The notes: a model not told the origin generated them from the letters alone. DNA of 64,000 bases from Planctomycetota bacterium (GCA_014237855.1 JABACD010000010.1:124001-188000), one strand, 5' to 3'; shown: positions 43,462-52,911, numbered from the stretch's first letter. A program made the numbers and translations.

Positions 43462-45798
43462 ATGAAATTCTTCCATACCGCCGCCACGTCTCTTCTTACC
43501 GCCTCCCTCTCCTTCGCAGCTCCCCAAGCGGGAGACCAGGACTTCGACGGGGTCCCCGACAGCATGGACCCCTGCCCCCGCAGCATCGCGTCCCAGGAGC
43601 AGATGATCCCTGGCTGTTCCTGCGTCGACCTGATGCTCTACCCTGAGGTCGCTGGCGATCCGGTAGTGGCCTCGGTCGAGAGACTGATGGGGATCTTCGA
43701 GGAGCACCCGGAGCTCTTCAATACCCGGGAGACCCTGGGATCCGCGAAGTACCTCATCCTGGTGAGTTTGGAATCCATGCGTGAGGCTGATATCAGCATG
43801 GGAAATGCCCTCCTGCAGGAGGCCATGGCATGCATGGAGACCTCGAGATCGATGTTCGAGGGCTTCATCCTGGATCTCCAGGAGCAGCTGGACGATGACT
43901 TTGCCAACCCCTCTGGCGACGGCACTGGCCCGGGCGGCCCGACCGGCGGTCACTTCAGCGGTGCGGTTCTCTCCTCGGGAAGCGCGACATCTCCCGGTAG
44001 ACCCCAGCGGGGAGTGAGCTCGCAGGATCGCCACGCCGACGGTTGTGATGATGAGACCAGAGAGCTTCTGTACTGGCAAGTCCGGGCGGAGGAGTTCGAG
44101 TCACTCATCGCGGAGAGCTACGAGATGATGAACCTGTTCTCCATCATGAACGAACTCTCCGGTCCTCCCGTGAAGTTGTTCGGTCATGTTGAGGAACTCA
44201 ACGATGGCATGCGAATGCTGCTCCTCGAGGATGGAACGCAGGTTGTTCTACCCTGGTTATTCGAGGCCAGCGATGGGTTGTATCTCGGCCAGGAAATCAT
44301 GATCAATGGCAAAGGGCTTGATGGCCAGGTAGTCGCGGACGACATGGTCACGATTGATGAGGGGGTTGCTCCGTGGCTGGATCCGACCACCGAGGTTTGC
44401 CTCCAGCTGCGGTTCGCGCCTGCGACGGCGTACATGACATCCCTCGCCGTCAAGCACGAACCGGCCGGTTATCTTGAAGTAACAGGAGGGCTCAGGTATG
44501 AACTCGAGCAAGGCATGGCGATCGCCGCAGAGGAAGCCGGTCAGCTGATCTGTGAACCGTGGTCGACCGGTGGCCCCAACAACGAGGTCATGGGCTATCG
44601 CGACTCGTTCCATGTCTCGTTGAGCTACCTCTCCAAGAGCTTCTCGACGAAGACGGTGACCCTGGCAACTGACCTGACTGCGTCAAGCCAGCCCCCCTTT
44701 CTGCCTTCGGATATATATCCTGACTCCCTCGGCACCCTGACCGTGATCAGGAACCGACAGTCCTTCCTGGCCAACGACCTCTCACCGTACGTGCTGCTGT
44801 CCTCACCTGAGGTGGTTGGCACAAGTGCCTACACCTTGCGTGTTCAGAACCGTGGGCACTTCGCCTTGTACGAGTACGACCGGGTTGCATTCACGCTCGA
44901 GGACAACGAAGTGAATGGCTTCCAGGCCGCTCAGATCACCGGGGCCAGCCTGTCGTATAATCTCACCGAGGATCCGGGGACTCTCACCCAGAGCGCAAGC
45001 GGCTACGCCATCGTGAACGGCGCAGTGCAATACAGCGCCTCGATTGGTCCGTTCCAGCCGTTCGCCATCCGAAACCATGACTTCTATCCCGTATGGCCCA
45101 GCGACGGAGCGCCCAACCAGCACTGGACTGGCGTGACCCACCCGGCGGGATTGGAGTGGCCGACAATCAGCGGAACACGCAACAACAAGCCCTTCCGCTA
45201 CACGAGTCGGCTGCCCGAGATCGTCAGGGATGCCGTCTCCATCTGCGGAGATCCCGCAGGCCCCCTGGAGGACCACAGTTACTACCGTATGCCCTTTCAG
45301 AACTCGGTCGTCAGCACTGTTTCTCAGGGCAACAACGGCTCCTTCACTCACCAGGGAGGCCAGCAATTCGCCTATGACTTCGTGGCGCCCCTGTCCACAC
45401 CCCTGGTCGCGTCGCGCCCGGGAATCGTGAACAGTGTTCGGTCGAATATCACCGTCAACTGCCAGGCTCCTGGGTTTTCGGGTTCCTGCCCTTTCTTCGG
45501 GAACTTCGTCTCCGTGGTCCATCAGGACGGATCTGAAGCCTTCTACCTCCACATGATCGCCGGAAGTCCCTCCGTCGTCGTTGGCCAGGAAGTCAGGCGT
45601 GGCGATGTCCTGGGTCTCCTGGGCAACACCGGGAACTCGACAGGCCCCCATGTGCACTTCCATGTGAATCCGGCAGGCTCGAACGCCACCATTCCGGCTC
45701 GCTTCGAGCTGAATCTTATCGTGGCCGCCGTCGCTACCTTCATGCAGTGTGTCATCCCGCTGCAGGGCTGGAGTGTCAGATCAACGAACCTACCCTGA
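43462..45798 (+). CDS. Secreted M23 (LytM-type) metallopeptidase
   Basis: 778-aa exported protein. It starts with a signal peptide (KFFHTAATSLLTASLSFA) and one thrombospondin-type-3 calcium-binding repeat (DQDFDGVPDSMDPCP), followed by a long unassigned region with a helical N-terminal third and a beta-rich middle. The last ~180 residues form an M23/LytM endopeptidase: FTHQGGQQFAYDFVAP (first His and Asp ligands), YLHMIAG, then GNTGNSTGPHVHFHVN with the HxH ligand (His730, His732). Such enzymes cleave glycyl or meso-DAP cross-links in peptidoglycan, or act as secreted bacteriolysins; here the target is unknown. The ATG at 43462 begins the signal peptide. A strong terminator hairpin follows 16 bases after the stop. 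Confidence 0.85.
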   Translation: MKFFHTAATSLLTASLSFAAPQAGDQDFDGVPDSMDPCPRSIASQEQMIPGCSCVDLMLYPEVAGDPVVASVERLMGIFEEHPELFNTRETLGSAKYLILVSLESMREADISMGNALLQEAMACMETSRSMFEGFILDLQEQLDDDFANPSGDGTGPGGPTGGHFSGAVLSSGSATSPGRPQRGVSSQDRHADGCDDETRELLYWQVRAEEFESLIAESYEMMNLFSIMNELSGPPVKLFGHVEELNDGMRMLLLEDGTQVVLPWLFEASDGLYLGQEIMINGKGLDGQVVADDMVTIDEGVAPWLDPTTEVCLQLRFAPATAYMTSLAVKHEPAGYLEVTGGLRYELEQGMAIAAEEAGQLICEPWSTGGPNNEVMGYRDSFHVSLSYLSKSFSTKTVTLATDLTASSQPPFLPSDIYPDSLGTLTVIRNRQSFLANDLSPYVLLSSPEVVGTSAYTLRVQNRGHFALYEYDRVAFTLEDNEVNGFQAAQITGASLSYNLTEDPGTLTQSASGYAIVNGAVQYSASIGPFQPFAIRNHDFYPVWPSDGAPNQHWTGVTHPAGLEWPTISGTRNNKPFRYTSRLPEIVRDAVSICGDPAGPLEDHSYYRMPFQNSVVSTVSQGNNGSFTHQGGQQFAYDFVAPLSTPLVASRPGIVNSVRSNITVNCQAPGFSGSCPFFGNFVSVVHQDGSEAFYLHMIAGSPSVVVGQEVRRGDVLGLLGNTGNSTGPHVHFHVNPAGSNATIPARFELNLIVAAVATFMQCVIPLQGWSVRSTNLP

Positions 45799-45814
45799 GA
45801 TCGACAAGCCTCGT

Positions 45815-45854
45815 CGCAGCACCGACCAGCCGTTCGCGTCTGGTCGGTGCTGCG
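45815..45854 (+). terminator. Terminator hairpin after the M23 peptidase gene
   Basis: Perfect 15-bp inverted repeat, CGCAGCACCGACCAG / CTGGTCGGTGCTGCG, with a 10-base loop, 16 bases after the stop at 45798. A short ATTTGATT run follows in place of a strict U-tract. Confidence 0.75.
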
Positions 45855-46063
45855 CATTTGATTCGATCGGGTCGACCAGGCCCCAGGGGCCTCCAGTTCA
45901 TCTGATCATGAGCCTCAAGCCGGGCTCACGGCATACTCCGAGGATCTGTTCTGGCGAATTGCTTTCCTGTGCAAGAGAGCTGCAAGAGTTTCGGTATCCA
46001 GTGCCTTGGGTGGGGTAGAGCACCTGCCCTGGCATTCGCCCACTGACCCTTGCAGGAACGCCC

Positions 46064-47524
46064 ATGCCTCTACTCCCGCTTGCTCTTCGCCTCTCGATCG
46101 GTTGCCTCCTGGGCTTGCTACTGGCCACATCGCCTACCATGGCCCAGGGACGGGGCGAGAGCCTCGAGCGGCTCTCGCGGGGGCGAACGGAGCTCACGAA
46201 GCTGATCATTCCCGAGCTTCTGGATCTTGCCCAAAAGGCAAAGGAGCTGCGTTTCCATGGGGACTCTCAGAGCCTGTTCAAGAAGATCCTGCTGCTGGAC
46301 CCGGAGAGTCGCGAGGCACGGAAAGCGCTGCGCTACCACCGGGTCTCCTCGGACCGCTGGGTCCAGTCGAAGAGCTTCAAGAGGAGTTACAACCGAAGAA
46401 CCAAGGGCCTGGGCGAGTTCCGTCAGCGTGTGAATGCAGTGATGCTGCCCTTTCGTGACGGCCTGCTGGAGCTGGTGGACGAGGTCTTCGCCGAGCAGGG
46501 CCTGTACGCCGGCTGGATGGAGCTGGAACGTCTGCGACCGCTCTTTCTCGGGGATGAGATCCTGCTGACCCGCCTGGGGGAGGTGCGCACGCAGAATGGC
46601 TGGGTCCTTGTCGAGAGTGACCGTGCCCTGAGGGGTGGAAAGGCCTTTCCGGAGCTCGCCCGGGACTGCTTGCGGCTGGCTCCCAAGGCGCTCCCCGCCA
46701 CGGTGCGCACGGAGGAGCGTGAACTGTCCCTGGCCCTGACCGCGGCGCGCATGACAAGCGATGTACGTGTGCTGGGGTCGACACCTGCCGCGGAAGTCGG
46801 GGCTGCAGCGAGCCTCTCTCATGCTGTTGGCGACTTCTTTCGCCACGCCCTGCAGTCAGACGGTCAGCACCGTGACGACTTCACCATCTACTTGATGGAC
46901 CGGACAGAGCGAGACGCCTTCCTCCGCTCCTGGCCGGGTCTCAGCCAGGAGGCATTGGCCGGGCTGGCCATGGCCGATGGGGGCTGGCTGGGGAAGGGCA
47001 ACCGTCTGGCAGAGTGGAGTTCGCTCCCCGCACGTCGCCTCGATGGCGCGGCTCGCCAGACCCTGGGGACGCTCTTGATGGACTCGTTCGGGATCGATGC
47101 TGGACACGGTTGGGCCTGGGAGGGCGCCGGCCTGTACCTGGTGCACACGTTGCTTGGTACGCGGCTGACCTGGTTCTTCAACCCTGAGGGCTATGCGCCG
47201 CAGGCGAGCTCGGGGCTCTGGGTGCGCCTGCAGGCACCGGACGTCTGCTGGTATGCAGAGGCTGCGAGGATGATCGAGCGTGGCGGCGCGCCAGGCCTTG
47301 TCTATCTGCTTGGACGGGGAGTGAACGCGATGCGTGAGCAGGACGTCCTGTACTCCTTTGCCCTGGCTGCCTATCTCTTCGAGGGTCATCGTCAGAGTGT
47401 GCCGAGCCTCTTTCGCCGCATCGGAGCTGGAGAGCACCCGGTGCATGTCTTCGAGGAGGAGCTGGGAGTTCCTCTCCCGGTGATCGAGGGGCGCCTCCTG
47501 CGCTGGATCGCGGAGACTCGCTAG
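46064..47524 (+). CDS. Secreted helical protein with degenerate peptidase-MA-like domain
   Basis: 486-aa exported protein, function unknown. It has a signal peptide (LPLALRLSIGCLLGLLLATSPTMAQG) and an AGGA ribosome binding site 6 bases before the ATG at 46064. The N-terminal half is helical with TPR-like spacing (LAQKAKELRFHGDSQSLFKKIL, then DPESREARKALRYH). The C-terminal half follows the peptidase-MA/DUF1570 layout: FTIYLMDRTERDAFL, a helix LGTLLMDSFGIDAG where the HExxH motif would sit, then GWAWEGAGLYLVHTLLGT with the Glu-Gly-Ala segment that carries the third zinc ligand in active homologues. The HExxH is not present, so catalysis is unlikely. It sits upstream of the sigma-factor operon but is separated by a strong hairpin. 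Confidence 0.75.
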   Translation: MPLLPLALRLSIGCLLGLLLATSPTMAQGRGESLERLSRGRTELTKLIIPELLDLAQKAKELRFHGDSQSLFKKILLLDPESREARKALRYHRVSSDRWVQSKSFKRSYNRRTKGLGEFRQRVNAVMLPFRDGLLELVDEVFAEQGLYAGWMELERLRPLFLGDEILLTRLGEVRTQNGWVLVESDRALRGGKAFPELARDCLRLAPKALPATVRTEERELSLALTAARMTSDVRVLGSTPAAEVGAAASLSHAVGDFFRHALQSDGQHRDDFTIYLMDRTERDAFLRSWPGLSQEALAGLAMADGGWLGKGNRLAEWSSLPARRLDGAARQTLGTLLMDSFGIDAGHGWAWEGAGLYLVHTLLGTRLTWFFNPEGYAPQASSGLWVRLQAPDVCWYAEAARMIERGGAPGLVYLLGRGVNAMREQDVLYSFALAAYLFEGHRQSVPSLFRRIGAGEHPVHVFEEELGVPLPVIEGRLLRWIAETR

Positions 47525-47536
47525 ATCCACGGGGCA

Positions 47537-47571
47537 GCTCCAGGGCCGCTGTAGTCCAGCAGCCCTGGAGC
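47537..47571 (+). terminator. Terminator-like hairpin after the gene ending at 47524
   Basis: GCTCCAGGGC-c-GCTG / CAGC-a-GCCCTGGAGC with a 5-base loop: fourteen pairs and one internal mismatch, 12 bases after the stop. No U-tract. Confidence 0.65.
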
Positions 47572-47806
47572 AGATGCGGGCCTCAAGACCGGTAGCCAGG
47601 GTCTGCGGGACCGGATAGAAAGGCGCGTGGAATTTTCCGGCAAAGGGCATCAACAGCCCCCTGAGGAGCCCGTCCATGGGCGCGATGACAATGGAGAAGG
47701 CGGCGGATCGACCCGAAAGGGGAGGCGGCAGGACCTTTTTTCTCGCCTGAGCCTGGTAGCGCCCCGTGACGCGCAGGTAGCCCCGGAGAGTTCCCCAGCC
47801 AGCCCA

Positions 47807-48409
47807 ATGACATCGCCCATGACCGAAGCACGCCCCGATCTCGACCCCCCTGCACAGCTCATCGAGCTTGCCAGGGAGGGAGACCTGGACGCCTTCGACT
47901 CCCTTGTACGCCAGCACATCTCGCGCATCTACGCCCTCCTGTTTCGAATGATCGGTAACCACGAAGACGCTGAGGATCTGACCCAGGAGACCTTCCTGCG
48001 GGCCCAGTCGTCCCTGCGCTGGTTCCGAGGCGAGGCGAGCTTCTCAACCTGGCTGTGCCGGATCGCTGTGCACCTCTCACGCGACCACTTCCGCAAGCGG
48101 GCAGGCAGCGAACGCTCCTTGATCGAGAGCAAGGCGCCCGAACCACGCAGTGCTGCTGAGGGCCCTGCCGAGGAGAGCGCCCGGCGTGAACTCTCCCTGG
48201 GCCTGCGTGCTTCCCTGGAGCGTCTCCCGCACAAGCTTCGGGAAGCGATCATCCTGCGTACCCAGGAGGGGATGGAGTACGGGGAGATTGCCGAGGTGCT
48301 CGCCATCTCACCGCAGACGGCCCGCGTGCAGGTGATGAAGGCGCGTCGGCGTCTCGAGCAGTTGCTCGAACCGTGGACCCGCGATGGGACCTCAGGAGCT
48401 GTGGAGTGA
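47807..48409 (+). CDS. ECF-type RNA polymerase sigma factor
   Basis: 200-aa sigma factor of the extracytoplasmic-function group. Region 2 is evident (DAFDSLVRQHISRIYALLFRMIG, NHEDAEDLTQETFLRA, with the -10-recognition and core-binding helices, then FSTWLCRIAVHLSRDHFRKR). Region 4 follows (LERLPHKLREAIILRTQEGM, then EYGEIAEVLAISPQTARVQVMKARRRL), carrying the -35-binding helix-turn-helix. I chose the ATG at 47807 (a second ATG is at 47819); a longer frame upstream to 47627 has no family similarity. The stop overlaps the start of the anti-sigma gene as TGATG, so the pair is translationally coupled and the sigma factor is expected to be held by that protein. No promoter was assigned in the 280-base gap upstream. 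Confidence 0.93.
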   Translation: MTSPMTEARPDLDPPAQLIELAREGDLDAFDSLVRQHISRIYALLFRMIGNHEDAEDLTQETFLRAQSSLRWFRGEASFSTWLCRIAVHLSRDHFRKRAGSERSLIESKAPEPRSAAEGPAEESARRELSLGLRASLERLPHKLREAIILRTQEGMEYGEIAEVLAISPQTARVQVMKARRRLEQLLEPWTRDGTSGAVE

Positions 48410-50259
48410 TGAGCTGTCGTAAGTTCAGGAACGCCCTCGAGCTGCGCAGTGATGATCGCCTCAGCCTCGAAGGTGGCTTCGAGCTGGATCAGCACCTGGC
48501 CGACTGCGAGGCATGCCGACGACACGCAAGCTCCCTCGAGAGCCTTGATGCTGCCCTTGACGCCCTGCCCGAACCGCCCCTGCACCGGCTCGACATGGAG
48601 CGCTCGGTGCGCTTGATCCGAGGCGAGCTGGAGGCACGCCGCGAGACCGCGCTCGAGACCGGACGCAGCCGGAGATTCCGGCTCAAGCTCGCTGGTGCAG
48701 TGGCTGCAGCGGCGGCCGTCCTGGTTGCACTGCTCTCCATCTTCTCCTCCCGCTCCCAGGACTCCGAGCAGCAGCCCATGGTCCATGTGGAGGTGCCGGT
48801 GGAGTCCGACTCGATCGACCAGCAGCCCGCCAGACCGCCAGGGGAGCTCGTGCTGCAGGTGACCGAGGGAGCCAGCACTCCTGATCCATCGGAAGCTGAT
48901 TCCCTCGATCCCGAACGCCGGGACGCCGTCCGGGCCGAGACCGCGCAGCTGCTCAGCACCGCGTTTGCGGGGATCAACAAGAGCTCGACACGTGCAGAGC
49001 TGGAGGCCTCGGCCCTCGACTTCGAGCAGGCCACACTCCACCTGCGGCGAGCTGACTGGCCGGTCCTGCGCCTGGTGGATCGCCTGCTCGAGGGTACCGA
49101 TACCGCTCTTGCCTGTTCAGCCGCTCGCTACCTGGGCCTGCGTGGCGACATGATCTCACGCTCGAAGCTCGAGCTCGCTCTCTCGCGCCCCGAGCTGGCC
49201 CGCGCAACAACCCTGGCCTTCCATGACCTGGGTCTCAAGGGCATCGAGGGGCTGGGACTGGCGTTGAGCGTGTCCACCGAACGTGAGACTGCCATCGATG
49301 CCCTCGGGCGCATCGCCGGCCCCGAGGCGGCCTTGGCACTTGCCTCTGGCGTCACGGATACCGAGGACCAGGGTGAGCGGGAGCTCTTGCTGGACGCACT
49401 CGTGGGCCTGGGTGCAGACGCTCTCCCGCAGCTCTTCACCCTGGGCCTCGATGGAGAGGTCGAGGTCGGGCAGCTACTCGTGTACATGTCCCGGGCCGAG
49501 GGCGCCGGTGATTGGTTGCTGGCGGGGCTCGAGACGTATGAGCGGTCCCAGTCGCGAGAGCTGCGACTGCGCTGCGCAGCTGTCGCTGCTCCCGCTCGCA
49601 CTGTCCACTGGCTGGAGCAGAACATTCACTCCCGCGAGCACCGGCTCGAGGAGATCACCCATGAGCTCCTTCCTCGCATCTCGGGTCCTGCGGTGGTCAC
49701 CTCGCTGCTACGTCTCTCCGAGGACTCGCGGCTCTCGAGCCGGGACCTCCAGAGCATGGTTGTCGAGGCCCTCGAACTCGATGAGCAGCGCTTCTCGGAG
49801 GTAGCTACCGACCTCCTGGAGCAGGCTGACCTGACCCAGGCGACCGCCCTGGCAGAGCTCATGGTCAGCACCGGCTCTGCGCTTGCGCTACCGGCGGCCC
49901 GGGCCCTGCACGACTCGCCCGCGCTCCCCAGCTCCCTGGCGAGCGACCTCGTCGGGATGATCGCTGATCACGGTGACACGACCGATGTCGAGCCCTTGCT
50001 CGCGCTGTTCGAGAGGCTGGGAGAGGAGGACCGCATGTTTGCTGCGAGCTGCCTGCTTGCCCTGCAGCAGCTCGCTGGAGAGCCAGCGGTCGAGCGCGCC
50101 CTGGCCGGAGCCCACGAACGCCACCTGATGAACATCCTCAGCCTGCTGCGCCGGCGCACGGCGGGCTCGAGGACGAACCCTTCGCTCTACAAGATCGCTC
50201 GAGAACTCAGACCATTGCTGAGTGACCGGGCACAGCACTCCTGGAGAACCTCCTCATGA
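48409..50259 (+). CDS. Zinc-finger transmembrane anti-sigma factor with HEAT-like ectodomain
   Basis: 616-aa protein. The cytosolic N-terminus has the zinc-binding anti-sigma domain: Cys3, then HLADCEACRRH with His29, Cys33 and Cys36 (HxxxCxxC). A single membrane helix follows (about 94-113, LAGAVAAAAAVLVALLSIF). The large extracytoplasmic part (about 115-616) is Ser/Pro/Glu-rich at first, then built from helical HEAT-like repeats (LALSVSTERETAIDALGRIAGPEAALALASG; LLLDALVGLGADALPQLFTLG; ...LLALFERLGEEDRMFAASCLLALQQL). Ordinary ECF anti-sigma factors have short or simple ectodomains, so this one probably senses or binds something outside. Its ATG overlaps the sigma stop by TGATG and its own stop overlaps the next gene as ATGA. 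Regulated proteolysis is the usual release route; not visible here. Confidence 0.88.
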   Translation: MSCRKFRNALELRSDDRLSLEGGFELDQHLADCEACRRHASSLESLDAALDALPEPPLHRLDMERSVRLIRGELEARRETALETGRSRRFRLKLAGAVAAAAAVLVALLSIFSSRSQDSEQQPMVHVEVPVESDSIDQQPARPPGELVLQVTEGASTPDPSEADSLDPERRDAVRAETAQLLSTAFAGINKSSTRAELEASALDFEQATLHLRRADWPVLRLVDRLLEGTDTALACSAARYLGLRGDMISRSKLELALSRPELARATTLAFHDLGLKGIEGLGLALSVSTERETAIDALGRIAGPEAALALASGVTDTEDQGERELLLDALVGLGADALPQLFTLGLDGEVEVGQLLVYMSRAEGAGDWLLAGLETYERSQSRELRLRCAAVAAPARTVHWLEQNIHSREHRLEEITHELLPRISGPAVVTSLLRLSEDSRLSSRDLQSMVVEALELDEQRFSEVATDLLEQADLTQATALAELMVSTGSALALPAARALHDSPALPSSLASDLVGMIADHGDTTDVEPLLALFERLGEEDRMFAASCLLALQQLAGEPAVERALAGAHERHLMNILSLLRRRTAGSRTNPSLYKIARELRPLLSDRAQHSWRTSS

Positions 50260-52049
50260 CCATCCTGAACCTGCTCCTCACCCTACCGCTCCTGGGTGGC
50301 GGCGAAGCTCCTGCGCCGGCCACCCTGGAGAAGGCGGCCGTCGTCCTGCGGCGATACGACCTGGCAGACGTCAACCGATTGCTATCAACCTCCGAGAGCT
50401 CTCGAAGACTCCTGCCCGCTTCACTACGGTCGAGGTCAGAGGCAGAGTGGCACCCATTGGTCTGGTCGATCAATCCCGATCTGATCATCGGTGCGATCCA
50501 GGACTACCTGGATCCCGAGCTCGATGCCCAGGGATGGATGGTCTGGGAGGATGACCAGGGGCAGCTGCTCGTGCGTGCGCCTGAATCCACTCATGCTCAG
50601 ATCTCCGGACTGCTGGACTTCTTCGCGAGCGTGGCAGGTGCCACGACCGAGTTTCAGATCGATGTCCTGGAGCTCCCTCTGAAGGCAGAGATGGGTGTCC
50701 TTCCCTCCGGGATCGTGGAGAGTGCTGTTGCGGACAAGCTAATCGGGAGCCTGGGGAGCACCTACCGAAACGAGAGCTACACGCTGCAAGTACCTGCTAC
50801 TGCTGCTGCGCGGCTCGATATGACGACCGAACACACCTTCATTGGAGACTACAGCGTTGAGGTCGCCGAGGGTGTCGGCATCTACGACCCGAAGACGATA
50901 TCCATGACGTCTGGCATGCGCCTCGACATCAGTGCCTTTCCGGCCCCTGGTGGCTGTCATCTGGCCCTGGTCGTGCGGCACGGATCTCCGACGGGGCCCT
51001 TGAAGGACGTTCCACTGAAGTGCAACGGGGTCATGGCGGCTGAATCTGATGGGAGGAAGATCTTCGGACCCCAGCAGCGTGGCTCCATGTCCATGTCAAT
51101 GCGGACCTACGCCTTGAACACGGCGCTACCGGACGGCAAGGCTCTCGTCCTGCGCTCCACTCTCGACCTCAGTGAGGGGGGCGGCACGCAGTACCTGGTC
51201 CTCCGCAAGATGGGAGCCACGCCTCCCGCAATCCATGAGATCACCCTTGGCAACGAGAACAACAAGATACATCTGGTTTCCACCCAGGCTCTCAGCGTAC
51301 CGGTCTTGCAGTTTGGAATGCCGCCGAACCGGGATACCTTCTCCAGCCATGAGCTGTGTGAGAGCGGTCTCAGGGGGGTTCACCTGGAGTCCAAACTTGA
51401 TCCCGAACTACAATCAACCGAGACGGGTGTAGAGGTCTTGAGAGACATGATGCAGATGTCTAAATTCAGGGCAGTGGATCGCCTGGCCATGATCACTCGC
51501 TTCAGCCATGGCCCTGCACAGGAGGAGTGTGAGCTCGAGGAGCAGGAACTGATCCAGCTCGTCGATCAACTTCAATCACCGATTGAGATGGTGAGTGTCT
51601 CGATCCAGGTGACCCGTGGGGGAGCCGAGCTCTCACGAGATATCCAATGTGAGATCCCCCTTCGTCTGGGGGTCGAGTCCGCCATCGTCACAGGGATTGA
51701 GGGGACGCGCCTGTACGACTACGAGGTCGAAATCGCTGCCAAGGCCGCTGTTACCGAACCTGTTGTGGGGTTGGACCTTGAAGGCCTCGTACTCTTGGTG
51801 AAGGTCAGTCGAGCCCGGAGTGGTGGCTTCGATCTGCAGCTCAGGGGGATGGTGAAGCTGCAGCGCAAGCTGAGCACCTTCGACCCAATCATCGCTGGCT
51901 TTGGCTCCATCGAGCAGGAGGCCAGTGACTTCCTCGAGCTGAACGATGTCGTGCATGTGCCAGCGACCGGCAACCGTAGCCTGGTGCTTGGAAACACCGC
52001 GAGCGGGGGAGACTCGAAGGGCATCAGGTTTCAGATTCAGGTGCGGTAG
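50256..52049 (+). CDS. Secreted protein with secretin-N-like N-terminus, third gene of sigma operon
   Basis: 597-aa exported protein, function unknown. A short signal peptide (TILNLLLTLPLLGGGEA) precedes a segment resembling secretin/STN-type N domains (VVLRRYDLADVNRLL, LIIGAIQDYLDPELDAQGWMVWEDDQGQLLVRAP, HAQISGLLDFFASV). No secretin pore domain follows; the remaining ~400 residues are beta-rich with no family I recognise (for example VAEGVGIYDPKTISM, LSEGGGTQYLVLRK, and the acidic EECELEEQELIQLV). Its ATG at 50256 overlaps the anti-sigma stop by 4 bases (ATGA), so it is made together with the sigma/anti-sigma pair and may be the ligand, sensor partner or client of the anti-sigma ectodomain. 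That role is inference. A U-tract terminator follows. Confidence 0.75.
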   Translation: MTILNLLLTLPLLGGGEAPAPATLEKAAVVLRRYDLADVNRLLSTSESSRRLLPASLRSRSEAEWHPLVWSINPDLIIGAIQDYLDPELDAQGWMVWEDDQGQLLVRAPESTHAQISGLLDFFASVAGATTEFQIDVLELPLKAEMGVLPSGIVESAVADKLIGSLGSTYRNESYTLQVPATAAARLDMTTEHTFIGDYSVEVAEGVGIYDPKTISMTSGMRLDISAFPAPGGCHLALVVRHGSPTGPLKDVPLKCNGVMAAESDGRKIFGPQQRGSMSMSMRTYALNTALPDGKALVLRSTLDLSEGGGTQYLVLRKMGATPPAIHEITLGNENNKIHLVSTQALSVPVLQFGMPPNRDTFSSHELCESGLRGVHLESKLDPELQSTETGVEVLRDMMQMSKFRAVDRLAMITRFSHGPAQEECELEEQELIQLVDQLQSPIEMVSVSIQVTRGGAELSRDIQCEIPLRLGVESAIVTGIEGTRLYDYEVEIAAKAAVTEPVVGLDLEGLVLLVKVSRARSGGFDLQLRGMVKLQRKLSTFDPIIAGFGSIEQEASDFLELNDVVHVPATGNRSLVLGNTASGGDSKGIRFQIQVR

Positions 52050-52093
52050 CGCCGGACCGCAGCTGGGTGGCCGAGGCTGCTAGCCAGGTCATT

Positions 52094-52131
52094 GGGACGC
52101 GCTCCCCGGGTCGGCCCGGAGAGCGCGTCCC
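52094..52131 (+). terminator. Intrinsic terminator of the sigma-factor operon
   Basis: Stem GGGACGCGCTC / GAGCGCGTCCC with an inner CCGGG / CCGG-containing extension and a 4-base loop TCGG, followed by TTGTCTGTTT (52132-52141). The best U-tailed terminator in the window. Confidence 0.85.
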
Positions 52132-52401
52132 TTGTCTGTTTGGCCAATGGACTCATCAGGCAGCTGGGGGCACTTGCATGATCTATCCAGTGCCGTTGTG
52201 AGCACCAGGCGCATGAACTGGTGGGCAGGATCCGAGCGAAGGCGTGGACTGCGAAGGCAGCCGTTCATCATGGTGGTCCTGTTGGTCTTCATCGGTTCGA
52301 GGAGCCCCAGGCGGCAATTCGCTCGTGATCCTCGCAGCGCGGCATGACTGTGCCGTGGGCGCTGGACTCCCTGTCGGTGGATTGACCTGACAGCTCTCAG
52401 G

Positions 52402-52519
52402 CCCCACGCCAGCTCCGCCGCGAGCGCCCCCGCAGCTGGAGCTTTGGTTCGAGGGCTGTTGACTGAAGGTGGTGGTGGGGCCTGAGAAGGTCTCGCTCGT
52501 GGGGGAGCTGCGGGCGCAG
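52402..52519. repeat. Dispersed non-coding repeat, copy A
   Basis: Copy A of a repeat family. Bases 52402-52507 are identical over 106 bases to 54837-54942 (copy B, direct orientation), with looser similarity for another 12 bases. The core contains a GC-rich inverted element (CCAGCT ... AGCTGG and AGCTCC ... GGAGCT around a CGCCGCGAGCGCCCCCGC loop). It sits immediately downstream of the small - strand gene ending at 52527. Nothing recognisable is coded in 52132-52401 between the operon terminator and this repeat. Confidence 0.85.
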
Positions 52520-52526
52520 CACAAGG

Positions 52527-52868
52527 TCAGGTCCCGACTTCGATACGCGGAAAGACCTCGATTCGGTCCTCCGTCCACAGGTGCATCCGACCGGAGTCCT
52601 CGACGCTCCACCAGGTCGCGCCTTGGTAGTCGACCTCTACCCCCTCAGGCGTCGGAACGTCGATGCGTCTCCCGTCGGCGTCGAGGTAGAACTGCGACTG
52701 GAAGGGGACCCCACTGCGGAGCGAGTAGCTCGCGTCCTCATGCAAGCGGTAGTGCGTGGCCTGCCAGTCGATCTCGGCTTGCTTGTGCTGCTTGTACGCC
52801 AAGCCCGTGCCCGTGCCAACTGCAGCGACGAGGACGGCCTGTAACCAGAAGCTCTTGCTGTAACGCAT
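52527..52868 (-). CDS. Small membrane-anchored or secreted protein
   Basis: 113-aa protein. The ATG at 52868 begins a hydrophobic signal anchor (RYSKSFWLQAVLVAAVGTGTGLAY), followed by a short extracytoplasmic beta-rich domain (YSLRSGVPFQSQFYLDADGRRI, VEVDYQGATWWSVEDSGRM, LWTEDRIEVFPRIEVG). No family is recognised. It follows the lipoprotein peptidase gene by 43 bases in the same direction and may be part of the same unit. It ends 7 bases before repeat A. Composition and placement support coding, but this is the least certain gene of the three-gene module. Confidence 0.55.
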   Translation of the reverse strand: MRYSKSFWLQAVLVAAVGTGTGLAYKQHKQAEIDWQATHYRLHEDASYSLRSGVPFQSQFYLDADGRRIDVPTPEGVEVDYQGATWWSVEDSGRMHLWTEDRIEVFPRIEVGT

Positions 52869-52911
52869 GGCTGAGAGTGAAGTTGAATGACTGAGGGGGA
52901 GGAAATCGTGG

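Noticed and set aside
52441..52460. tRNA-like T-loop sequence GGTTCGA in repeat copy A
   Set aside because: No acceptor stem, anticodon arm or CCA-compatible folding around it; the motif is simply part of the repeat.
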